Below the pieces are notes generated by a model. The model was not told the DNA's origin. It saw only the letters and a program-made list of their open reading frames with translations, and ran no database searches. A DNA stretch of 64,000 bases. Origin: a virus. Position numbers and translations under genes: made by a program. The DNA is taken from positions 3,319 through 67,318 of IMG/VR virus record IMGVR_UViG_3300030106_006091. The stretch is one strand, 5' to 3'. Positions 19,547 to 29,368 of the stretch are shown one piece after another; the stretch's first letter is position 1; every line of letters begins with the position of its first letter.

Positions 19547-21488
19547 CTCAGCTAAATACTCACCGGCAGCGCAGCACTATATAGACTTTGGGTTTTATAC
19601 AGATGCATTGCCTGGGACAAAAGAGTACTACGACTACTGGGATGAACAGAAAATAAGATGCACGCAGGGGTATTTAGACATAACGGGGTATCACTATTTC
19701 TACCTAAACTTCTGCCCTATCGACCGAGTCGTAGACGAATTCATGGCAGATGGCACAAAGATCGCACGAAGAGAAAGAACATTTCCTGCCTTCTACGACG
19801 GAGACCACCATTACTTCACTGCGGTAGACGAAGCCAGAAAAACAAACAAGCACCTGGTAGTTCTCAAGGCACGCCGTAAGGGATTCTCATACAAGGCGGG
19901 GGCTATGCTGGCTAGGAACTACTTCCTGATGCGCAACAGTAAGAACTACGTATTTGCATCGCAGAAAGAATACCTGATTGGTGATGGACTGCTCAGCAAA
20001 GCATGGGACTTCCTGTCATTTGTAGATGACAATACAGCCTGGACACAGCCACGACTACGTGACCGTGAGATGCACAAGCAATCAGGGTACAAGAAGAATG
20101 TAAATGGGGCAGATGTAGAACTTGGGATGAAGTCACAAATCATTGGGGTATCTCTGAAAGACAACCCAGACAAGGTTCGTGGTAAAGCAGGTGATCTGAT
20201 TTTCTTCGAGGAGGCAGGGTCATTCGGCGGTCTACTTAAAGCCTGGGAGGTAGCCATGCCTACTATGCGTCAGGGCTCTAAGACACTGGGCACCATGATA
20301 GCATTTGGTACAGGTGGTGAGGAAGGCTCTGGCTTTGATGGCATGGATGAACTGTTCTACCACCCAGAGTCCTATGACTGCATGGCCTTTGACAATACGT
20401 GGGATGCAGGAGCTATGGGAACCAAGTGTGGGTACTTCGTACCTATATACCAAAACCTAGACGGCTTCATAGACGACAACGGTAACTCAGAAACAGAAAA
20501 AGCAAAAGATCATGAGGAGCTACAGAGGGAGAAGAAGAAAGGGGCCAATGACCCAAAGGCGCTTGACCAGTATGTCGCGGAGCACCCGTTCACACCACAA
20601 GAAGCAACGCTACAGGTCACAGCAAATCTTTTTGATGTCAACAGTCTTAAAGAGCAGTATAACAAGGTTAAAGCTCATGGGCTGCAGACTGAGGGAACTG
20701 CTGGGGTAATGTACCACAACAAAGAGGGTAAGGCCACCTTTAGACCATCAGGAGATGTGCACCCTGTATACAAGTTCCCGCACAGAAAAGGGGACAGGAC
20801 AGAAGGTGCTGTAGTAGTCTATGAAGCTCCTTACAAAACAAAAGACGGAGATGTCCCACACAACTTGTACCTTATATGCCATGACCCCTACGCGCAGGAG
20901 AAGTCAGGAAGCAACGAGTCGCTGGGGGCAGCATACGTAATAAAAAGACCTAATAACCTGTCCAAGCCGGACGATATAATTGTAGCAAGCTATGTTGGGA
21001 GACCACGAACGCAGGATGAGTACAACCAAAATCTATTTATGCTCGCTGAATACTACAACGCAAAGATCGGGTTCGAGAACGACCGTGGAGAGCTTATTGC
21101 TTACGCGAAGAGATATCGCAAGCTACATAAGCTACAAGAAGAGTTTGAAATGCTCGATAAGCGGGAGCTCAGATCTAGGAATGTAAGACGTCAGTATGGC
21201 ATGCATATGACAGAGCAGCGTAAAAGACAAGGAGAGTTATATATTAGAGATTGGCTTACAACACCGCGAAATACTGACGAGGATGGTAATATAATGCTTA
21301 ACTTGCATAATATCTATGACCCTGCTCTTTTGCAGGAACTCATCAAGTTTAACCACAAGGGTAACTTTGATAGGGTAATGGCACTCATGGTTGGTATGTA
21401 CCACACACGAGAGTTATATAATAGAGAAGTTAGTGAAATTGTAAACGATAGGTCGGCGGACGACTGGTTTGACCGACTTTATAAGTAA
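19536..21488 (+). CDS. terL: Terminase large subunit (TerL)
   Basis: The 650-residue DNA-packaging motor. The N-terminal ATPase has a Walker A-like loop KARRKGFSYK (111-120) and Walker B plus catalytic Glu DLIFFEEAG (220-228). A later GTMIAFGTGG segment corresponds to the coupling motif. The C-terminal RNase H-like nuclease shows acidic residues in ICHDPYAQEKSGS and IGFENDRGE. It couples ATP hydrolysis to pumping DNA through the portal and cuts concatemers. The length and the ARRKGFSYK variant fit crAss-like and related terminases. It overlaps the gene before it. Confidence 0.93.
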   Translation: MFHNSAKYSPAAQHYIDFGFYTDALPGTKEYYDYWDEQKIRCTQGYLDITGYHYFYLNFCPIDRVVDEFMADGTKIARRERTFPAFYDGDHHYFTAVDEARKTNKHLVVLKARRKGFSYKAGAMLARNYFLMRNSKNYVFASQKEYLIGDGLLSKAWDFLSFVDDNTAWTQPRLRDREMHKQSGYKKNVNGADVELGMKSQIIGVSLKDNPDKVRGKAGDLIFFEEAGSFGGLLKAWEVAMPTMRQGSKTLGTMIAFGTGGEEGSGFDGMDELFYHPESYDCMAFDNTWDAGAMGTKCGYFVPIYQNLDGFIDDNGNSETEKAKDHEELQREKKKGANDPKALDQYVAEHPFTPQEATLQVTANLFDVNSLKEQYNKVKAHGLQTEGTAGVMYHNKEGKATFRPSGDVHPVYKFPHRKGDRTEGAVVVYEAPYKTKDGDVPHNLYLICHDPYAQEKSGSNESLGAAYVIKRPNNLSKPDDIIVASYVGRPRTQDEYNQNLFMLAEYYNAKIGFENDRGELIAYAKRYRKLHKLQEEFEMLDKRELRSRNVRRQYGMHMTEQRKRQGELYIRDWLTTPRNTDEDGNIMLNLHNIYDPALLQELIKFNHKGNFDRVMALMVGMYHTRELYNREVSEIVNDRSADDWFDRLYK

Positions 21489-21493
21489 TTTTA
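21486..21493 (+). promoter_or_regulatory. Possible promoter box before the portal gene
   Basis: TAATTTTA differs from TAnnTTTG only in the last base and is followed by four bases (GCAG) and the portal ATG, the same spacing as at 11802, 25830 and 62545. It overlaps the TerL stop. No -33 TTTG is clear. Confidence 0.35.
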
Positions 21494-21497
21494 GCAG

Positions 21498-23711
21498 ATG
21501 TACGGTACCTATAAAATACCGCAACAACGTGTTTCCAGAGCGAAGAAGACCAAGAAGTGGGCGGAGCAATGCGTTGAAGCGTATATAGACATGTCAAAGT
21601 TTGGGATGTCAGAAAGACGATCTACACTCAAAGCACTGTACGAATACTACAACGGCAACATCAATGACGAGGACTACAAGTATGTCCTCAAGCCGTATGG
21701 GAAGACAAGATCTAACTTCCCGTCACAGATGAGAAACTACCCCATCATCAAGCCGGTCATCGACTTGTTGCTGGGCGAGAAGTCTAAGAGACCGTTGAAC
21801 TACAGCGTCATCGTAACAAACGCAGATGCTGTGACGAGAAAGGAAGAAGCCAAGAAACAAGCCCTGTTTACCCAGGTCCAAAAAATGTTTCTTAATGAGC
21901 TGAGCAAGAATACGGAGCTGGTAGAAGCCCCTGAAGAAGTGCCACTGCCTGAGGAGATCATGGAACAGTTCGAGCGCACGTATGTAGACAACAGGGCAAT
22001 CAAGGGCCAAGCTGCATTGAACTACATCATGCAGCGGGAAGAGATGTACGACAAATTCCAGAAAGGCTTCTTCCACTATCTCGTTACCGGTGAGGTGTAC
22101 TCACACAAAGGTGTGCGCAATGCAGAGCCATTCTATGAGATACTGAACCCACTAGATATTGACTACGACAAAGACCCAGACATTGAGTTTGTAGAGGACG
22201 GAGACTGGGCTATCGTCAGGAAGTTTGTACACGCATCAAGTGCAGTGGACATGTTTAGCCCATTCCTTACGCCTGAGCAGGTACTGCAGCTAGAGAACCC
22301 AAAGCAACAATCTACAGAGTCGTACCTGTTGTACAGAGCAGAAGCCACTGGGGCAGAAGATAACATCTTCCGTAACCGACTGGTGGAGGTAGTTACTGTG
22401 TATTGGAAGTCACGCAAGCGCATTGGGTTCTTGACTTACAAGGACAGAAACACAGGAGTCATAGAAGAGATGCAGGTCGAAGACGGATTCCGCATACCAC
22501 CTGATCTCAAAGAACAAGGCGCCAAGATTAAGTACGAGTGGATAAACGAAGTGTGGGAAGGCACGCGGATAGATGGGGACTTCTACATTAAGATGAACCC
22601 TGTCACCAACCAACGTACATCTATAGACAACCCATCACTCTGCAAACTGCCAGTCAATGGACGAAAGTACTCAGACATCAACGCTGACAACATATCAATT
22701 GTATCACTGGGTGTCCCATTCCAGCTCAACTACAACATCTTTAAGTATAGAATGGAGCTGGCGATCGCAAGATCAAAAGACATCGTAGCCCAGTTTGACA
22801 TCAACATGATACCCAAGAAGTGGGACATGGACAAGTTCATGTACTTCGTTGAGGGTACAGGTATTGCGTGGGTTGACTACAATAAAGAAGGCATACAGCT
22901 GTCACCGCAGCACCAGTCAGTGCTTGACATGTCTATCAAAACAATTGACCAGTATCTCAGCCTGCTCGAGTCTATTATGCAGGAGTGGGAGAAGATATCC
23001 GGAGTAAATAGACAACGTCAAGGTGCAGTAGGACCATACGAAGGCAAGGCTACATCGCAGCAGGCTATCGTACAGTCATCACACATCACAGAGGACATCT
23101 TCCGTAAGTACTCAAGGTTTGAGCAACGAGAACTGCAGGGCCTGATCGATTACTCCAAAGAAGCATGGCTGTCCGGTAAGAAGGGCATGTACGTCATGCC
23201 GGATATGACTACAGAGATGATAGACATCGACTCTATGCAACACATGGAGACAGAGTATGGCATCTTCGTGTCTGACGCAGGTAGAGATCAGGACAAGCTC
23301 GAGCAAGCAAAAGCATTGTCTCAGTCTATGATACAGAACGGGGTACCAGCATCTGCTGTGCTCGATTTGTTCGACACAGAAAACTACGCAGGCATCAAGG
23401 ATAAGATTGAGCGTGCAGAGAAAGCACAGAAAGAGTTGGAGCAACAGCAACAACAAGCTCAACAAGCTGCTCAGGTCGAACAGCAGAAGACTCAGCAGAT
23501 GCAGATACAGCAAGACGCACTTGAGAAAGAGAAAGACCGCCAGCTGCAGATCGAGCTTGCACTCATCAAAGCCGAGGCTACAGATAGCCAAGATAAGTTG
23601 AACATTGACCTAGCCAAGATGCAGCAGAACTTTGAGCTAAAGCAAAGAGAGCTGGACTTGAAGCAACAGGCGTTGAACAAAGAGGGGGATCTTAGACCTG
23701 ACGGAGCATGA
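21498..23711 (+). CDS. Portal protein
   Basis: A 737-residue protein directly after TerL. The body has the usual alternation of helices and strands, including DPDIEFVEDGDWAIVRKFVH and YNIFKYRMELAIARSKDIVA, ending in a barrel-type helix region (SVLDMSIKTIDQYLSLLESI). Residues about 630-725 form a Gln-rich coiled coil (KAQKELEQQQQQAQQAAQVE). It is the dodecameric ring at the packaging vertex through which DNA enters and leaves. The length is typical of crAss-like portals and larger than T7's. Assignment rests on position, size and fold pattern. Confidence 0.85.
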   Translation: MYGTYKIPQQRVSRAKKTKKWAEQCVEAYIDMSKFGMSERRSTLKALYEYYNGNINDEDYKYVLKPYGKTRSNFPSQMRNYPIIKPVIDLLLGEKSKRPLNYSVIVTNADAVTRKEEAKKQALFTQVQKMFLNELSKNTELVEAPEEVPLPEEIMEQFERTYVDNRAIKGQAALNYIMQREEMYDKFQKGFFHYLVTGEVYSHKGVRNAEPFYEILNPLDIDYDKDPDIEFVEDGDWAIVRKFVHASSAVDMFSPFLTPEQVLQLENPKQQSTESYLLYRAEATGAEDNIFRNRLVEVVTVYWKSRKRIGFLTYKDRNTGVIEEMQVEDGFRIPPDLKEQGAKIKYEWINEVWEGTRIDGDFYIKMNPVTNQRTSIDNPSLCKLPVNGRKYSDINADNISIVSLGVPFQLNYNIFKYRMELAIARSKDIVAQFDINMIPKKWDMDKFMYFVEGTGIAWVDYNKEGIQLSPQHQSVLDMSIKTIDQYLSLLESIMQEWEKISGVNRQRQGAVGPYEGKATSQQAIVQSSHITEDIFRKYSRFEQRELQGLIDYSKEAWLSGKKGMYVMPDMTTEMIDIDSMQHMETEYGIFVSDAGRDQDKLEQAKALSQSMIQNGVPASAVLDLFDTENYAGIKDKIERAEKAQKELEQQQQQAQQAAQVEQQKTQQMQIQQDALEKEKDRQLQIELALIKAEATDSQDKLNIDLAKMQQNFELKQRELDLKQQALNKEGDLRPDGA

Positions 23712-25771
23712 CAAACGCCGACCGTAGACGATTACTAGAAGAGTTTAGAGCATCCGGTATGGAGGGCTCTATTCTTGACGTGTTCAAAGCCTACGAACAG
23801 GGCAGAGATATTATTGCTGAGCACAAAGCTCAACAGCAGGCGGGAGAGCCTCTGCGTGCAGAAACACCAGAACAGCAGAAAGAAGGGTTACGACCATACC
23901 ACCAGGCTGGTCAAACAGATCAGACCATGGTGTTCCCAGACGTAGAACCAGGTGCTGTATTTAACACACGGGGCATGAAAGCCCCCATTGACATAGAAAA
24001 GGTAGACAAGAGCGGGCACATCGTTGAGTCCTACAAAAGTATACCACCCGGCATACAGCAGATACCTACGGGCCCGTACGAGGGTGACATCATAGAGTCA
24101 CCGGCACAATATCAGAAAGGGGGCGATGTAGAAGACAAAGAAGAGAAGAAGCAAGACGTATCGTTGACGTGGTCAGAAAAGACTGGATTTGACAACAACA
24201 AGGTACCCGGCACACGGATCATGACCTTCGCAGACGGCACGCAGATGCCAGTCCTGTTAGGCACAGCAGAAGTTGTAGCAAACAAAGACAGGCAAGGGTT
24301 AGACTCAGTAGAGGATGTACTGCAACGTACCAACGCAGGTATTGCAGGGGACTACTCCAAGATAGACGAGGGCGAACGCGAAGAATACGAAACCGGGGTT
24401 ACCAAAGATATAGGAGAAGCGGGTAAGACTATGATGAACGTAGCTACAGACGCATTATCATGGCCCGCTAGAATGACTACAGGTGCATTTCTAAACGTTG
24501 CCACAGGCAACAAGATCAACACAAACCCGTTTGCCTACACAGATGTAGCACGTGGTATAGAACAAGACAACTACTCACCGTCTACAACACTGGACCTAAC
24601 TGGTGGTAAAGGAATGGCAGCAGACATGCTGCTTGACCCAACCATTGCATTTGGTGCTGGAAGAGGGTTGCTGAAAGGCATGCAGGGGTTAGGTAGATTT
24701 GGTCTTCAGTACTCCAAAGTACCTTTTGGTTACAACCCCAAAGAAGTATTTGGACCTGTTAAGACATTGCAGAATGTCCTCAGTAAGAAGAAGCATGTAG
24801 AAAATGTAGCCAACTACACAGGCAGTATGCGAGGTCGGCGTTTACCCTATGATAAACTTCCTGGACACGTGAAAAGCCAAGCTCAGTCAAGAATAGATGC
24901 AATACGATTAGCTCTTGGTAAAGATCAGAGATTCGGGTCATATGTACCTACTGGTGGAGCCAGAAACGAATACAGGTTTGCAGCCCCAGAAGCCGCCGAA
25001 GCCAGAGCTAAATACGTTAGAACGCCCGGGACGTCTAATTTTGGTTTTAAGGTAGAAAAAGATGGTAGCGGGCTAACAAGAGACTTTAGGCGAGCTGCGG
25101 AAAAAGGAATAGAGGAGGGAACGGGAACTAGTGTAGGATACAGAGATCAGTTGCATGGTGTGATGGGAGGTTACAGAATGGAGACAAAGGCTAAGCCTGG
25201 AGGAGGTCTTAAAATAGACATGGTAGACGACTGGGATCTGCAACCCTTCCAACAAAAGATGAGGTTTCTTGAGAAAGACTCTCCACTATCGAAGATTCCA
25301 AAAAGACTAAGAGATAAAATACAGGAGTTCGAAGTATTCGATGCTTTAGGTGGTAAACCTATTCGTATAAGACAAAGCTACGACCTTGACTACGTAAATA
25401 GAGTTAGTGGACCAAAATTTGGACCTAAACAATACTTACCAAGTGCCGAAGAACTAAAACAAAGGTACATAGACTTTCTGACCAAGGAACATGGTATGTC
25501 TCTTGAGGCTGCAAAGAAGCAAGCAGCTGAGTCAGGGAAATACCAGGGAGGGAAATACTGGGAAATGCAAGCCAAGGACTACGCAGACCGTATCATGCAA
25601 AGCGATGATATGTACCGGGGAAACAAGATACCTGGAGTACGTCTTACAAACAGAGAAGGGGAGAAGTTGAGGGACTTCACTGAACCAAAGTTCGTTAGAC
25701 GTTTTTCTGGTGCGTTCAACCGTAGAGGCGGAATGGTAGATAGACGAAATAAGCGCAGAAAGCGCAAGTGA
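23708..25771 (+). CDS. Head-associated hypothetical protein
   Basis: A 687-residue protein starting inside the portal stop. A disordered, charged N-terminal third is followed by a small hydrophobic segment (MTTGAFLNVATGNK) and a basic, mixed-fold C-terminal part ending NKRRKRK. It sits between portal and scaffold, where phages often encode minor head or internal proteins. No protease triad or MuF motif was found. Codons resemble its neighbours. Confidence 0.7.
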   Translation: MTNADRRRLLEEFRASGMEGSILDVFKAYEQGRDIIAEHKAQQQAGEPLRAETPEQQKEGLRPYHQAGQTDQTMVFPDVEPGAVFNTRGMKAPIDIEKVDKSGHIVESYKSIPPGIQQIPTGPYEGDIIESPAQYQKGGDVEDKEEKKQDVSLTWSEKTGFDNNKVPGTRIMTFADGTQMPVLLGTAEVVANKDRQGLDSVEDVLQRTNAGIAGDYSKIDEGEREEYETGVTKDIGEAGKTMMNVATDALSWPARMTTGAFLNVATGNKINTNPFAYTDVARGIEQDNYSPSTTLDLTGGKGMAADMLLDPTIAFGAGRGLLKGMQGLGRFGLQYSKVPFGYNPKEVFGPVKTLQNVLSKKKHVENVANYTGSMRGRRLPYDKLPGHVKSQAQSRIDAIRLALGKDQRFGSYVPTGGARNEYRFAAPEAAEARAKYVRTPGTSNFGFKVEKDGSGLTRDFRRAAEKGIEEGTGTSVGYRDQLHGVMGGYRMETKAKPGGGLKIDMVDDWDLQPFQQKMRFLEKDSPLSKIPKRLRDKIQEFEVFDALGGKPIRIRQSYDLDYVNRVSGPKFGPKQYLPSAEELKQRYIDFLTKEHGMSLEAAKKQAAESGKYQGGKYWEMQAKDYADRIMQSDDMYRGNKIPGVRLTNREGEKLRDFTEPKFVRRFSGAFNRRGGMVDRRNKRRKRK

Positions 25772-25829
25772 TATATAGTAATAGCGAGTATAGAAAATAA
25801 TTTTACAGATTTACAAACCAAACACGTAA

Positions 25830-25837
25830 TATTTTTG
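25830..25837 (+). promoter_or_regulatory. Promoter box for the scaffold-capsid unit (leaderless type)
   Basis: TATTTTTG is an exact TAnnTTTG box, followed by four bases (CAAC) and the scaffold ATG at 25842. The 70-base gap is A/T-rich; no exact -33 TTTG is visible. It would give the head genes their own strong promoter. Confidence 0.7.
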
Positions 25838-25841
25838 CAAC

Positions 25842-26990
25842 ATGTCAGACCCAAACAACAAGTTAGATTTTAGTGCCATCTCCTTCGACAGTGTCATTGG
25901 AGACGGTGCAGAAGGGCTGGAAACAGCCGAGGTGCCTCAAGACGTTGAGGAAGTTAGTGACGAAGTCATTGACGAAGATCCTAGAGAATACGGAGACGAA
26001 GACTTCGAAGACGGTGTAGATGAGCACGAAAGTGACGATGAAGACTACAGCGTTGAAGATGACTACGACGACGATGAAGAAGATGAGGATGATGAGGATG
26101 ATGAGTACGACGATGACGAACTCACAGACGAAGAGTATGACGAGCTCCCCATCTCAGAAAAGATCTCCGATATTCTCGGAGTTGAAATGGAATACGAATA
26201 TGCCGACACAGTCGAGGGATTAACTAACTACGTTAGAGATGTCTCAGAAAACCTTGCAGAAGGACAGCTGCAAGAACTGTTCGAGCAGTACCCCGAAGTA
26301 GGTGCTCATCTAGAGTATGTACTTGCCGGTGGTGACCCACAGGAGTTCTACGCAGCGAATAACCCAGGCTCAGATTACAGCCGCATTCAGCTCAGCGAGG
26401 ACGATGTTACACTCCAACGAGCTATGCTTGGGGAGTACTACAAAGCTATGGGCCACGAAGATGAAATGATTATCGAGATGCTCGATGACTTTCAGCAAAC
26501 AGGCAAGTTGCATAACAAAGCACTTGTAGCACAGCAACAGCTGGTCAACATGCAAGAGGCTCAGAGACAGCAGATGTATGAAGAACAACTTGCAGAAGCT
26601 AAAGAGATAGAGCAAGAGCAACAAGACTTCTGGGGCGGTGTAGCAGAGTACATGTCAGATGACAACGAGTTCGGGGGTATTGTTATCCCAGACTCGGACA
26701 AGCAAGACTTCTTTGACTACATCTCTGCACCAATCGACGAAGAAGGCAATACACAAAGAGATTTAGACTACGCTGATGCTGACATTGACATCAAGCTTGC
26801 GATAGACTACCTCATGTATAGCGGGTTTAACCTCGGAGACATCATTGACACAAAAGCACGTACGCAGAGTGTCAGAGGTCTGAGAGACCGCATCCAAGCA
26901 AATGAGGAAAGAGTCAAGAGCGCTCGTAAGGCTCAGCGTAGACAACAGACATTTGATCCAGATCAGCTGGACATAAACGCGCTTTTTTAA
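25842..26990 (+). CDS. Acidic scaffolding protein
   Basis: A 382-residue protein. Residues about 25-105 are dominated by Asp and Glu (for example EDDYDDDEEDEDDEDDEYDD), then come helical segments with a Gln/Glu-rich coiled coil (AQRQQMYEEQLAEAKEIEQE) and a basic end (SARKAQRRQQTFDPDQ). An acidic, helical protein immediately before the capsid gene, with a basic C-terminus to touch the capsid shell, is the standard build of a scaffold that is expelled after assembly. Confidence 0.75.
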   Translation: MSDPNNKLDFSAISFDSVIGDGAEGLETAEVPQDVEEVSDEVIDEDPREYGDEDFEDGVDEHESDDEDYSVEDDYDDDEEDEDDEDDEYDDDELTDEEYDELPISEKISDILGVEMEYEYADTVEGLTNYVRDVSENLAEGQLQELFEQYPEVGAHLEYVLAGGDPQEFYAANNPGSDYSRIQLSEDDVTLQRAMLGEYYKAMGHEDEMIIEMLDDFQQTGKLHNKALVAQQQLVNMQEAQRQQMYEEQLAEAKEIEQEQQDFWGGVAEYMSDDNEFGGIVIPDSDKQDFFDYISAPIDEEGNTQRDLDYADADIDIKLAIDYLMYSGFNLGDIIDTKARTQSVRGLRDRIQANEERVKSARKAQRRQQTFDPDQLDINALF

Positions 26991-27013
26991 GCAAAACTTT
27001 AAAATAAACAATC

Positions 27014-28471
27014 ATGGCTTTGATGCAAGTACTTAAGTCGTATTACAACGACCAGCAGATGACCGACACTAACTCGTTGGTCAACGCATTGATGGAGAAG
27101 CCCGAAGAGCTCTCTCCTATTATTACGCACTTGGCCGGACGTGAAGAAAAGAAGTTTCCACTTTCTTTCCTCTCTGAGGGGGTTGGCAATACACGCTCAA
27201 TCGATCGATTCGAGTACGAGTACCGTGTCAAAACTCATGAGGTAAACGTTCGACCAGTGGTTTCATCTACCGGCACTGGTGCAGGTGGTGCAATGTTCAC
27301 AATCGTCTTCCCAGACAAGTGGTTCATCTTCCCATACACTCTCGTTTCTAACGAAGGTAGCTTGGCAAGAATTATGCAAGAACCTAAAGTTGTTGGAGGT
27401 GGTTATGAGTACACGTTGCAATTGGTTTCTCCTGATAACAGCACAGGTTTGGTAGCAGGTGAGGTTGCAGCAGGCGCACTCTGGGGACAGTTGTACGCTA
27501 ACGTCGGTATTGACTTCTCACGCGGAAACGCTTCTAACTGGACAGCTCCCGGGTTGGTCCGTTCTAAGATCGGTACCGTGCGTAAGTCTTACCACTTCTC
27601 CGGTAACGCTAAGGACTACGTTGCTGAGTTTACCCTCCCACTGAAGGAAGGCTCATCTACGAAGTTGTGGATGGACTACGAGGAGTACCGCCACATGCTC
27701 AAGTTTAAGGAAGAGTGTGAGATGTACTACTGGTATGGTGCTAAAACGCACGATGCTAACGGTAAGTCTACCATGCTCGACGAGAACGGACAGCCTGTGG
27801 TCTCTGGACCTGGTTTGTTCGAGCAGATCATCAACAAGGACACTTACTCTACTCTCACACAGAAGAAGATTGAGGATACTATTGGTGACTTGTTCTACGG
27901 AATGACCGACGCTACCGACAAGCAGGTGACATTGTTCACAGGTATTGGTGGTGCACGTGAGTTCGACAAGGCTCTCCGCGCTTACTACGCTAACGGTGTT
28001 AGTGGTACGGGTGTTACTACTGGATCAAGTGTGAACTCTTACCTCAGAACTACTGAGTCTAAGTTCATCACTGGTAGCGGTCGTAGCTTGGGTATCACTG
28101 GTTACTTCACCTCATACGACCACGTCGATGGTCACACGGTGAACGTGGTCAAGGTCCCATTGTTCGATCACGGTCCTGTTGCTCAGGCTTCTAATAAGCA
28201 CCCTGAGACTGGATTGCCGCTCGAATCTTACAGAATGACATTCGTTGACCAATCTTCTTACGATGGAGAAAACAACCTCCAGATGATTCAGAAGAAGGGT
28301 CGTGAAATGCTTCGCTGGTGTGTTGCTGGTTCTGTTGTGCCTAAGGGCTTCGCAGAAACTGACACGCGAGCTTCAGATATAGACGGTGCTTCTGTGCACA
28401 TGTTGAAGACAGCTGGTATCCTGCTCCGCAGATTCGATACTTCGCTCGACTTGACTTGCACTGCATCGTAA
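27014..28471 (+). CDS. Major capsid protein
   Basis: A 485-residue protein following the scaffold. It has the pattern of the HK97-fold capsid proteins of crAss-like phages: an N-terminal arm, then FEYEYRVKTHEVNVRPVV, FTIVFPDKWFIFPYTLVSN and a long mixed region. Its codons differ from all neighbours except the 375-residue gene: GCT, TCT, ACT, CGT and GGT dominate, a sign of very high expression. A strong G/C hairpin follows the gene. Identification rests on place, codon bias and pattern. Confidence 0.88.
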   Translation: MALMQVLKSYYNDQQMTDTNSLVNALMEKPEELSPIITHLAGREEKKFPLSFLSEGVGNTRSIDRFEYEYRVKTHEVNVRPVVSSTGTGAGGAMFTIVFPDKWFIFPYTLVSNEGSLARIMQEPKVVGGGYEYTLQLVSPDNSTGLVAGEVAAGALWGQLYANVGIDFSRGNASNWTAPGLVRSKIGTVRKSYHFSGNAKDYVAEFTLPLKEGSSTKLWMDYEEYRHMLKFKEECEMYYWYGAKTHDANGKSTMLDENGQPVVSGPGLFEQIINKDTYSTLTQKKIEDTIGDLFYGMTDATDKQVTLFTGIGGAREFDKALRAYYANGVSGTGVTTGSSVNSYLRTTESKFITGSGRSLGITGYFTSYDHVDGHTVNVVKVPLFDHGPVAQASNKHPETGLPLESYRMTFVDQSSYDGENNLQMIQKKGREMLRWCVAGSVVPKGFAETDTRASDIDGASVHMLKTAGILLRRFDTSLDLTCTAS

Positions 28472-28491
28472 TTTGGTGTTTGGTTTGCAAA

Positions 28492-28519
28492 GGGGGGAGC
28501 TGAAATGTCGGCTCTCCCC
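28492..28519 (+). terminator. GC-rich hairpin after the capsid gene
   Basis: GGGGGGAGC pairs with GCTCTCCCC (9 bp, one G-T) around TGAAATGTCG. No T tract follows directly (GATTTGC), so it may be a 3'-end stabiliser or a partial terminator that lifts capsid mRNA over downstream genes. Confidence 0.7.
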
Positions 28520-28561
28520 GATTTGCAAGCAAAGCAGTTTATTCTTAACTAAATAAAGAAC

Positions 28562-29368
28562 ATGAAAAAAGTTATAATCAGACGCAGAGAAGTCCTCGGC
28601 CACCTCCCAAAGGAGATTAGAGCTGCGGCAAAGATCAAGATAGGTTCAATCTATGTTGGTCGACAACCATTGAAAGGAGTAGAAGGGGAAGAAGCCCACA
28701 AGCTTTTGTCCGGTATACTCGACGTACCACCAGGACATGCAGACTGGCCTAGACAAGAAAAAGAGTTCTGGGCAAGCATGGCCCTAGCAATTCCCTTCGA
28801 AGGAAAAGAACTAGACATCACGACAGACGAAGAAGGTAATCCACACAACTTGATGGATTACGTTACGTTTAAGTGGTGTCAAAAACACAGACAGGTAGCT
28901 GACTCAAGGGAAGGCATGGATAAGGACAGACAAAAAAAGTTCTACATCTATGATCCACAAAGAGACCTGTTGAAGAAGAACGCCAAGGTTAAGGTTCAGA
29001 AGGAAGCAGACAAAGAGTATATCAAAGCATCTAGTGATGTATCTAAAATGAGACGAATCTATAGGCTGCTTGCTAAGGGATCTAACCCTGATAAGATGAC
29101 TGACCTTGAGGTAGAGAATAATCTTTACGATCTTAAGTCTAAAGAACCAGCTAAGTTCTTGAAGCTTGTGCTTGACAAAGACCTTGACCTCAGGGCAGAG
29201 ATAGAAGAAATGGTCAGCAAAGATGTGCTCCGTAAAATTGGAAATCAGTATATTTATGGAGACGAGACCATTGGAGAAAACGTAACCGACACCATTGTTT
29301 ACTTCAAAAACAAAAAGAACTCTGGCGCAGTTAACGCGATCAGAGCTCAACTGAAATCACTAGCGTGA
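28562..29368 (+). CDS. Hypothetical head or connector protein
   Basis: A 268-residue, charged, mostly helical protein. Its N-terminus is basic (KKVIIRRREVLGHLPKE) and the C-terminal half has a helix bundle pattern (DLDLRAEIEEMVSKDVLRKI). A Bacteroidota-style A-rich leader (AACTAAATAAAGAAC) precedes the ATG. The place between capsid and further structural genes suggests a head-completion or decoration role. No family named. Confidence 0.7.
   Translation: MKKVIIRRREVLGHLPKEIRAAAKIKIGSIYVGRQPLKGVEGEEAHKLLSGILDVPPGHADWPRQEKEFWASMALAIPFEGKELDITTDEEGNPHNLMDYVTFKWCQKHRQVADSREGMDKDRQKKFYIYDPQRDLLKKNAKVKVQKEADKEYIKASSDVSKMRRIYRLLAKGSNPDKMTDLEVENNLYDLKSKEPAKFLKLVLDKDLDLRAEIEEMVSKDVLRKIGNQYIYGDETIGENVTDTIVYFKNKKNSGAVNAIRAQLKSLA

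Noticed and set aside
26020-26130. GATGAAGA-type near-tandem repeat as a DNA repeat element
   Set aside because: It is explained by runs of Asp/Glu codons in the scaffold protein.
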